This document shows, one piece after another, positions 5,652 through 10,821 of a stretch of 10,821 bases of DNA. How positions within the stretch are numbered: position 1 is the stretch's first letter; the number at the start of each line of letters is the position of its first letter. Origin of the DNA: Sedimentisphaerales bacterium. GTDB lineage: Bacteria > Planctomycetota > Phycisphaerae > Sedimentisphaerales > SG8-4. The stretch is taken from assembly GCA_016932895.1 (NCBI GenBank), contig JAFGCA010000781.1, forward strand, positions 1 through 10,821, written 5' to 3'. The position numbers were made by a program, and so were the translations under genes. The notes below the pieces were generated by a model, which was given only the letters and a program-made list of their open reading frames with translations, did no database searches and had not been told where the DNA came from.

Positions 5652-6941
5652 TTACGCCGGGACGGCCCTCAGGGCGATCTTGTTGGCGCCGTCGATAAAG
5701 AGGATTCTGGCCTCGGGGTTCTCGGCGAGCCAGCCGTCGACGACGGCCTGGGGGTCGGGCGCAGGACGAAGGTGGGCCGCTTCGACGAGGTCGTCGGGAA
5801 TCTGCGTGTGCATCCAGACCCGCCACAGCCGCCGGATCAGCAGGGCGAACTTGTAGGGCTTGTGACTGTACAGGACGTAGTCCTGTCGAATCGATTGGAT
5901 GACTTCCTCGAGCGGGACGGTCAGGCGGTTGTAGAAATTCGCCAGGGTGTGCTCGGCGCCGATACCGTCGGGGCAAGCGGCCAGGAACAGGACCTCTCCG
6001 CCGTCCGTCACCGCGGCCCGGGTCAACTCCAGGGCCCGTTGGGCCGTGTACAAATCTTCGTCGTTGCTCAGCCCGCCCGGCGACACGATCATCCGCGCCG
6101 CCGGAGTAACCGTGCGGATGTTCCTCTCGTCGGTGACGAGAAAGGACGCGGCGCTGGTCTCCTGGATCGGGCCGAACCGCGCCCAGATCAACCGCTCGCC
6201 GGCGCTGATCATCGCCAGCGCATAGATCGGCCGGCCTTTGGCGATCAGTTCCATGCCCTCGACCATATCGGTAGCCAGGGGATTGTCTCTGCGATCGGGA
6301 TTCGGATGCCACGGGTGCGCCCCGTGCGTGGATTCATCGAGCAGGGCCAGGCTGTGGTTCTGCTCGACCGTGCGAAAGGCCGTGATGCCGGGCACGAAGT
6401 TCTTCACCGGATTGGAGTACCCCGCGAAGTAATGGACCTTCACATCCGAGACCACGAGAAAGACCTCTGCCTCATCAGCGAACGCATTTGCCAGTACTTG
6501 CGTGCCCCGTGACGTGCGGCCGACGTCGGTGAATTCGTCCGCCTGGCAGTCATGGGCATGGATTCGCGTAACGGTCAGGCCGGCGTCCCGGCCCGCTATT
6601 TCGATCTCGCGGCGGATGTCGCGATTCTTCGGCGTCTCGGCATTGTGCGTCCCCGTGCAGATCAGGAACTGCACCGAGGCGGTCCCCTGCAGGATGCGGC
6701 ACATGTGCGGCAGCACCTCCGCGAGGGGCTCGTCGCGCGTGCCGTCGTCGACGAGCACGCACACCCGTTTGCCGGCGACCTCGTCCCGAAACGCTCCGCC
6801 CTGGCTCTCCACGGTGTCCCGGAGGCTCGCCGCAGGATCGTCGGTCTGCTGCCCCTGCCAGGGCCGGATGATCTCCTGAACGTTCCGATCCGGGACCCGG
6901 ACCGAGACAACGCCGGTTCCGTAATGCAGGTCTACTTTCAT
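5652..6941 (-). CDS. LarA-like nickel-pincer 2-hydroxyacid racemase/epimerase
   Basis: A 429-residue cytoplasmic protein of the lactate racemase LarA family (DUF2088), which uses a covalently bound nickel pincer nucleotide to invert 2-hydroxy acids. Functional positions are all present: D66 and R69 in VDDGTRDEP (cofactor binding), H99 in GTHN, H170 in VHYFAGYS, K180 in NPVKNFVPGI and H196 in EQNH. The H-K-H spacing of 10 and 16 residues is the same as H174-K184-H200 of Lactobacillus plantarum LarA, and D66/R69/H99 match its D72/R75/H108. ATG 6941 has an AAGGG site with a 5-nt gap; the longer frame to 7025 adds a basic tail without family similarity. No larB, larC or larE cofactor genes are in the window. 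The family includes homologues acting on sugar acids such as gluconate, so beside a lactonase gene an aldonate epimerase is a reasonable guess. The true substrate is unknown. Confidence 0.88.
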   Translation of the reverse strand: MKVDLHYGTGVVSVRVPDRNVQEIIRPWQGQQTDDPAASLRDTVESQGGAFRDEVAGKRVCVLVDDGTRDEPLAEVLPHMCRILQGTASVQFLICTGTHNAETPKNRDIRREIEIAGRDAGLTVTRIHAHDCQADEFTDVGRTSRGTQVLANAFADEAEVFLVVSDVKVHYFAGYSNPVKNFVPGITAFRTVEQNHSLALLDESTHGAHPWHPNPDRRDNPLATDMVEGMELIAKGRPIYALAMISAGERLIWARFGPIQETSAASFLVTDERNIRTVTPAARMIVSPGGLSNDEDLYTAQRALELTRAAVTDGGEVLFLAACPDGIGAEHTLANFYNRLTVPLEEVIQSIRQDYVLYSHKPYKFALLIRRLWRVWMHTQIPDDLVEAAHLRPAPDPQAVVDGWLAENPEARILFIDGANKIALRAVPA

Positions 6942-7146
6942 AGCGGCCCTTAGACTTCGTATGTCCTTGTATCTCCGTGCACGCCAGCTACGTGTACTAT
7001 CGGCTGACAGCGAGGAACAATCCACTAAAATGCACTATCTCAGGCGACCGGGGGCCGCACCGGAACATGTCACATTCCTGGCATTTGGGGGCCGCTTCGG
7101 ATCGATGATGAGGTCGAATCCACATGCGACTGTTCCGGCGCCGCGC

Positions 7147-8049
7147 CTACCTCGCCGGCCAGACGTCGCCGTAGCTGACCAACTGTATGCCGCGTTTCTT
7201 GATGACCTCTTTGACCTTCTCGCTCGTAAAGGCTTTGGTGACGGCGTCGCGATGGGCCGCCACGTTCCAGTAGCCCTCGTGCCCGATCGCGCGCATTTCC
7301 TCGGTGTCCAGACCCGGATGCTCGACGAGAATCCAGACGCCGGGCGTGAGCTTTTCCAGCGCCTCGACCAAAGCGGCCTCGCGCTGGGCGGCGGTCGCAT
7401 CGCTGCCGGCCGACCAGCGAAAATGCTTCGCGTCGGGTGTTTCGAAGCTCAGCTTGTATTCCCGCGCCAGCTTCTGTACCAGCGCCCGCAGCTCGGGCGT
7501 GCAGGTCGGCGTGCCCATGTGGCTGCTCACGTGCGAGACCTGCGGAATCTCCTTTTTCGCCAGCTCGATCTGAGCCCGCAGCTCCTTCTCAACCTCGTGA
7601 ATGTTCCACTTGGACTGGAGGAAACCGGTATTGGGCGGGAAGCCCTTTCGCTGGCTCGTCGTCGGGAAGAAATGCCCGTTGGCGTCCACGAGGCTCGGCG
7701 CCTGCGTCAGCGGGCCCCATTTGTAGGTCTCCCACTCGCTGGTCAGCGTCAGGTGCACGCCGACGTCGTACCCGGGATTCGCGCGCAGCATCTTGGCCGC
7801 CTCCCCAAACCAAGGACACGGCGCCATCACCTCCACGCTCCGCGCAATCCCCTCGCGAAAGCTCTTGATACACGCCACATTGGCCGCATGAGACGACCCA
7901 ATATCGTCCGCTCGCACAATCAGCTTGATCTCCCCCCGCTCCTGCCCCGCCTGCCCGACCGCCGACCCACCGGCAACCGCCAAAACAGCCACCCCCACAA
8001 CCAACAACAACACAACCACCAATCGAAAGCAAAGAGATCTACCATCCAT
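7147..8049 (-). CDS. Exported YdjC/ChbG-family carbohydrate deacetylase
   Basis: A 300-residue protein of the YdjC/ChbG family, whose characterised members remove acetyl groups from chitooligosaccharides using a metal ion. It has a strong N-terminal hydrophobic segment (residues 8-32, rich in V, L and G) that reads as a Sec signal peptide, unusual beside cytoplasmic ChbG. Metal and active-site motifs are RADDIG (D48, D49), VGVHLTLTSEW (H99) and SHVSSHMGT (H173, H177), with EHPGLD later. ATG 8049 gives the complete signal peptide; the upstream AAGGCGGG is a weak and distant ribosome site. Export suggests trimming of acetylated oligosaccharides outside the cytoplasm, before uptake or oxidation by the neighbouring enzymes. 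It is the first minus-strand gene of the cluster, with its own promoter upstream and 205 bp between it and the LarA-like gene. The signal-peptide coding stretch is almost pure G/T on the coding strand. Confidence 0.87.
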   Translation of the reverse strand: MDGRSLCFRLVVVLLLVVGVAVLAVAGGSAVGQAGQERGEIKLIVRADDIGSSHAANVACIKSFREGIARSVEVMAPCPWFGEAAKMLRANPGYDVGVHLTLTSEWETYKWGPLTQAPSLVDANGHFFPTTSQRKGFPPNTGFLQSKWNIHEVEKELRAQIELAKKEIPQVSHVSSHMGTPTCTPELRALVQKLAREYKLSFETPDAKHFRWSAGSDATAAQREAALVEALEKLTPGVWILVEHPGLDTEEMRAIGHEGYWNVAAHRDAVTKAFTSEKVKEVIKKRGIQLVSYGDVWPAR

Positions 8050-8220
8050 CGCAAACCCGCCTTACAAAACACGTTCGGAAATCTCCGAAACCCCACCGGC
8101 CCCCGACCGAACCAACCGTTCCCCGCCGAAACCCCGACAGAACAACAGCCAAAAGCCATTATAACCCCACCCCCCCACCCGGCAACCCATTTGCGACCCG
8201 GCGTCAAGCCCACCGCATAG
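7981..8220. other. Strongly strand-asymmetric stretch (plus strand G-poor, C-rich)
   Basis: A hand count over these 240 bases gives 105 C but only 32 G on the plus strand, a GC skew of about -0.53. It covers the YdjC signal-peptide codons, the leader and the promoter. Codons for V, L and G explain the part before 8049, but the non-coding part 8050-8220 is equally skewed. The minus-strand transcript is therefore very G-rich. Confidence 0.7.
8158..8185 (-). promoter_or_regulatory. Promoter of the YdjC-like gene with G-quadruplex tract in its spacer
   Basis: On the minus strand a perfect -10 box TATAAT (8158-8163) is preceded by a 16-nt spacer and TTGCCG (8180-8185, 4 of 6 to TTGACA). Transcription would start near 8151, giving a leader of about 100 nt to ATG 8049. 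The spacer plus one base of the -35 box is GGGTGGGGGGGTGGGG on the non-template strand (8165-8180), which fits a four-run G-quadruplex with single-nucleotide loops. The -35 box is mediocre, so the G-tract may influence promoter geometry or opening. Confidence 0.6.
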
Positions 8221-8260
8221 CGGCCGTTGGCAGACTTACAAAGGGAAGGCGATGGAAACC

Positions 8261-8313
8261 AATGGTCAATGATCCATCATCAATCCCACTGCCCTCGCGC
8301 CTCCCGCCTCCCG
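8261..8313. repeat. Short intergenic low-complexity repeats
   Basis: Two simple patterns sit together: an ATGAT/ATCAT inverted pair within a CAAT/TCAAT-rich stretch (about 8261-8285), and 2.3 copies of the heptamer CGCCTCC (8298-8313). They resemble small dispersed intergenic repeats but are too short to assign to a named class. No gene was found between 8221 and 8367. Confidence 0.35.
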
Positions 8314-8367
8314 GAATCTGGCAGTCGCTTTTTTCAATCTCCTTCCATAGAATTCACAGGTTAACCG

Positions 8368-8478
8368 TTAGATTTCGTCAACCAGTTGCACGTTTAAAGT
8401 GGGCTTGCCGCCAAGGTTACAGGCGACTTTGAAAACATCGGCCGTTTTGGAATTGACACAGCTTGGGCATTTTGGTAT
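8368..8478 (-). other. Possible tiny or relict ORF with CPxC motif
   Basis: The minus strand encodes a protein-like tail, roughly PKCPSCVNSKTADVFKVAC then NLGGKPTLNVQLVDEI before a TAA. The C-x2-C pair plus a third Cys resembles half of a zinc ribbon. There is no ATG, GTG or TTG in front of the similarity (the nearest matching codon is ATA at 8476-8478) and no ribosome site, and the frame upstream looks random. It also lies across the plus-strand promoter of the YwgA-like gene. It is either a decayed gene end or chance; I do not call it a gene. Confidence 0.2.
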
Positions 8479-8481
8479 GCT
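8453..8481 (+). promoter_or_regulatory. Strong sigma70-type promoter of the YwgA-HD pair
   Basis: A perfect TTGACA (8453-8458), a 17-nt spacer and TATGCT (8476-8481, 4 of 6), with an extended -10 TG at 8473-8474. The start point would be near 8488, leaving a leader of about 127 nt to ATG 8615. Inside that leader GGTA-T-TACC (8533-8541) is a small quasi-palindrome that could be an operator, though this is weak. It is the best plus-strand promoter in the window and indicates the pair is expressed independently. Confidence 0.7.
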
Positions 8482-8614
8482 AAAATGCTGAGGTGTTCGG
8501 CTCAAGGATCCCGTTGCAGCAAAAGTGTTAATGGTATTACCCGGTTTTGGCCGATAATGTCTCAGTGAAGGAACGTTTCCCAATGTACAGCCCTTGGCAG
8601 ATAGCGGTGAGCGA

Positions 8615-9109
8615 ATGAATAGGCAGCAAATTGCCCTCAAACTGATACTTGATCAATTGGGGGTGGACTTTAGTGTCAAGTCTTTCCAGGACAGACTGAT
8701 CCTACAGAAAGCGTCCTATTTGGCACAAGCCGCCGGCGTGAATCTTGGCTACTACTTCAGTTGGTATCTCTACGGACCGTATTGTTCATCACTGGCCACC
8801 GACGCCTTCTCCGTCAGCGATGAACTCGAGGCCGACAGTGACGAATCCAAAGGCTGGCAGTTGGATGAGAAGACCATCGCCAAGTTGATGCCCGTCCGCA
8901 CCCTGATAGAAAGCTGTGGGCCGGAAGATCGCGCGAAGCGATTCGAGCTACTGGCATCTGTCCATTTTCTGGTGGCAAGGAAGGACATGCCCGCCAATGG
9001 TGTGGGCGCGTTAGCTACAATGCTGAGGAACCTTGGTAAGGACTTCAACGAGAGCGAGGTGGCTGCCGCCACAGAGGGACTCGCGAAGCATGGCATCATC
9101 GCAGGATAA
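8615..9109 (+). CDS. Small YwgA-like protein
   Basis: A 164-residue, probably cytoplasmic protein with no signal peptide or membrane segment. The N-terminal half carries the pattern FQDRLILQKASYLAQ (residues 25-39), then NLGYYFSWYLYGPYCSSLA (residues 45-63), as in YwgA-type proteins (LQK-x-x-Y-x-x-Q followed by F-x-x-YLYGPYS-x-x-L). The pattern is reminiscent of, but not clearly the same as, the SocA/DUF4065 (Panacea) antitoxin-associated domain, which has a related LQKL-x-YF-x-x-G ... YGP core. The rest is helical and ends NESEVAAATEGLAKHGIIAG. ATG 8615 is preceded by GGTGA with a 4-nt gap; the TTG at 8594 has no ribosome site. The stop codon overlaps the start of the HD gene by 20 bp, implying translational coupling. 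YwgA has no established biochemical function. By context it may regulate or scaffold the HD enzyme. Confidence 0.65.
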   Translation: MNRQQIALKLILDQLGVDFSVKSFQDRLILQKASYLAQAAGVNLGYYFSWYLYGPYCSSLATDAFSVSDELEADSDESKGWQLDEKTIAKLMPVRTLIESCGPEDRAKRFELLASVHFLVARKDMPANGVGALATMLRNLGKDFNESEVAAATEGLAKHGIIAG

Positions 9110-10541
9110 CTATCCCGGCAGATTCATTGTGGATTCCATACACGGTGATATCCATCTCACGAAACGTGAGTGGAAGGTCGTGGATACTGCATCGTTCCAG
9201 AGACTGCGTCACATCAAGCAACTGCAAATGGGCCAAGTTACCTACCCCAATGCCACGCACACGCGTTTCGTGCACTGTCTTGGGACGCTGCACATCATGC
9301 AAAGAGTGCTTAAGGCTGCGAAGGAGCATGGGATAAATCTTGATGGCGACGAACGGGAGAACCTGCGTCTGGCCGCTTTGCTCCACGATGTGGGGCACTA
9401 TCCTTACTCCCATCTATTGGAGGGTGTGGACAAGGTCGATCTTCTGGAAGAACGCGTCAAGCCCCCAGAGGCTGACAAGAAACAAACACTCGATCTGGAA
9501 CGGAAAGCCATCCCCTATCCCAGTCACGTGTCCGTTGGGGGACTTGTGGTGACAAGGCAGCCGGACATGCTCGCTGCGATCGGGGGCGAAGCGAAAGCCA
9601 AAAAGGTTGCGGCTCTGTTTTCTGGCGAGGAGATAGAGAACAAGAAGATGAGTCGGCTGATCAGTAGTAGCTGGGACCTTGACCGGTTCGACTACCTTCA
9701 GCGGGATTCGTATGCCACGGGCCTGCCCTACGGGCGAATTGACCTCAACTACCTGCTCAACAGTCTGCGCGGCAATTCCGAAGGTGAGATCGGCGTGCAT
9801 GAACGCGCGATCCCTGCGGTCGAGCATTTTCTCATGGCCCGCTACTTCATGCATCGCACGGTATATTATCACAGGACCACATGGGCCATAGAAGAGGCGT
9901 GTCGTCAGCTTCTGAGACGCCTGCGCGATGGGGAGAAGTACGGCGTGCCAGAGGATGGGCAGCAGATCAAGGAGATCGTCACCTCCAGAAACATCCACAC
10001 TTTCACCGATTCGTACGTCGATGCGATCGTTCGACAGGCGATCTCTGACCCTGACGATGTGATCGGTAGTCTTGCGTGGTCAATCCAGTCTCGCAATCCT
10101 CCAAAACTCCTGAAAGAGGTTTCCGTGTTTTCAGAAAAGGCAGAGACCCTCCATCGCGGGACCGTCTTCAGAGAGCGCTGCCTGCGTGATCTTGCAGGCG
10201 TTGCCCACCAGAAGGAAATTGCTTTGGGCCGATTCCTCCTCTGTGAATTGCCGCCAATCACGGTGGAGAAGGCCGTGTCGCGGTACACTGCAAGCGAGTA
10301 CCGCCAAGCTTCTTCCGAAGCGCTCAGACAGTCCATTCGCGACGAAAACGAGATTGTCAAGGTCTTCGAGGAGGGCAGTGACAACCCCAAATCGCTGTTG
10401 GAGATCGACCAGAGCATCGTTAAGAAGCTTGCCGGACAGGTATTTAGGACGTATCGCCTGTATTTCGTGCCGAGTAAAAAGGAAAAGACCTCGCCTGTTG
10501 AAGATCTGAGGGCACTTGTTGCCGATTGGGACAGACCTTAG
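9090..10541 (+). CDS. HD-domain phosphohydrolase, COG1078/YwfO-like
   Basis: A 483-residue soluble metal-dependent phosphohydrolase of the HD superfamily, most like COG1078 (YwfO/EF1143 group, related to dNTP triphosphohydrolases). The N-terminus has the group signature VDSIHGDIHLT then FQRLRHIKQLQMGQVTYPNA and THTRFVHCLGT. Metal ligands expected for the fold are visible: H62, H99-D100 in LLHDVGHYPYSHL, H146 in PSHVSVGG, and D196 in SSSWDLDRFDYLQRDSYATG. The C-terminal 250 residues are helical and variable, as in the group, and probably mediate oligomerisation or regulation. ATG 9090 lies inside the end of the YwgA-like gene with GAGGGA (9074-9079) 10 nt upstream; an earlier in-frame start would add a basic tail with no similarity. 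The likely substrate is a nucleoside triphosphate or other nucleotide, but this is family-level only. Sampled base composition is somewhat lower in G+C than the carbohydrate genes. Confidence 0.82.
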   Translation: MASSQDNYPGRFIVDSIHGDIHLTKREWKVVDTASFQRLRHIKQLQMGQVTYPNATHTRFVHCLGTLHIMQRVLKAAKEHGINLDGDERENLRLAALLHDVGHYPYSHLLEGVDKVDLLEERVKPPEADKKQTLDLERKAIPYPSHVSVGGLVVTRQPDMLAAIGGEAKAKKVAALFSGEEIENKKMSRLISSSWDLDRFDYLQRDSYATGLPYGRIDLNYLLNSLRGNSEGEIGVHERAIPAVEHFLMARYFMHRTVYYHRTTWAIEEACRQLLRRLRDGEKYGVPEDGQQIKEIVTSRNIHTFTDSYVDAIVRQAISDPDDVIGSLAWSIQSRNPPKLLKEVSVFSEKAETLHRGTVFRERCLRDLAGVAHQKEIALGRFLLCELPPITVEKAVSRYTASEYRQASSEALRQSIRDENEIVKVFEEGSDNPKSLLEIDQSIVKKLAGQVFRTYRLYFVPSKKEKTSPVEDLRALVADWDRP

Positions 10542-10821
10542 AGGCATGGTCGTATACCGTGGTGCGGCCCGGCCGCTCCCTGTGCAAGGCGGTGATGGTC
10601 CCGACCAAGTTGGCTAATCTACTTGACGATGTAGCAGGAAAGACGAGCCATAGGTACGCACACTGAGCGGTTCCGAGCGTGTCTGTGAACCTTTCTGGCG
10701 TCTGGATCCAGGCCTTGCCGGCCGATCTGCGCTAGCCAACCCGACACGTTCAGCCAGTTGCGCGAAAGCCCCGCGGGCGCGGTCGGCCGCAACCTTCGAC
10801 CAAAAACAGAACACGTGATTA
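10542..10821. other. 3' flank with no recognisable gene
   Basis: No frame on either strand gives a recognisable protein. Two short open stretches exist: about 34 codons on the plus strand from GTG 10560, and 66 codons on the minus strand that are rich in Arg and Ser without a ribosome site. Both look like chance. A compact inverted repeat, GCGGCC-C-GGCCGC (10564-10576), lies 22 nt after the HD stop codon. It has no T-run, so it is not a convincing terminator. Confidence 0.4.

Noticed and set aside
6961..8220. Open plus-strand frame of 419 codons across the YdjC-like gene
   Set aside because: Its product is low-complexity (Arg/Pro/His-rich), and the opposite strand carries intact YdjC metal-binding motifs.
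8050..8614. CRISPR array, tRNA or other RNA gene in the large intergenic region
   Set aside because: There are no regularly spaced repeats, no cloverleaf and no recognisable riboswitch core; only promoters, skewed sequence and short simple repeats were seen.
9414..9998. Minus-strand frame of 194 codons inside the HD gene
   Set aside because: It is antisense to conserved HD motifs and has no family similarity.
10564..10576. GCGGCC-C-GGCCGC as a terminator for the HD gene
   Set aside because: It has a 1-nt loop (so a shorter usable stem) and no T-run; kept only as a note in the flank description.
10614..10814. Minus-strand frame of 66 codons near the window end
   Set aside because: Arg/Ser-rich, no ribosome site, no recognisable similarity, and composition typical of random high-GC sequence.

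Overview
This is a bacterial window of moderately high G+C. It holds seven complete protein genes, one decayed gene fragment and several intergenic signals. An exported DUF2961/GH172 enzyme, two enzymes with Tat-type leaders (a Gfo/Idh/MocA oxidoreductase and a beta-propeller lactonase), a LarA-type racemase and an exported YdjC-type deacetylase are the sort of carbohydrate-turnover set often found in Planctomycetota (Phycisphaerae-like lineages). That taxonomic guess is inference from gene content only; there is no rRNA or marker gene here.

Layout. 180-2347 (+): a flavodoxin-like protein followed closely by a secreted DUF2961/GH172 protein. 2384-2554 (-): a remnant of an ORF6N-domain gene wedged between two convergent genes. 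2555-8049 (-): four genes on the minus strand with 195-285 bp gaps, in transcription order YdjC-like deacetylase, LarA-like racemase, Tat-type Gfo/Idh/MocA oxidoreductase and Tat-type lactonase. 8050-8614: a 565-bp divergent intergenic region with a minus-strand promoter that carries a G-quadruplex-type tract, low-complexity sequence, and a strong plus-strand promoter. 8615-10541 (+): an overlapping gene pair, a small YwgA-like protein and a COG1078-type HD phosphohydrolase. 10542-10821: no recognisable gene.

How the genes may work together. The minus-strand enzymes could form an oxidative sugar route: a glycosidase and a deacetylase free or trim a sugar, a Tat-exported oxidoreductase oxidises it to a lactone, the lactonase opens the lactone, and a LarA homologue racemises or epimerises the resulting 2-hydroxy acid. 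This order is inferred from family chemistry; no substrate can be read from the sequence. The oxidoreductase and lactonase genes share a near-identical 22-bp element upstream of their starts, which supports co-regulation.

The YwgA-HD pair is a separate unit with its own promoter and a 20-bp gene overlap. I recall the same two families being neighbours in Bacillus subtilis (ywfO-ywgA). A nucleotide-hydrolase/regulator or toxin-antitoxin-like role is possible but unproven. No CRISPR array, tRNA, rRNA, intact transposase or integrase was seen.
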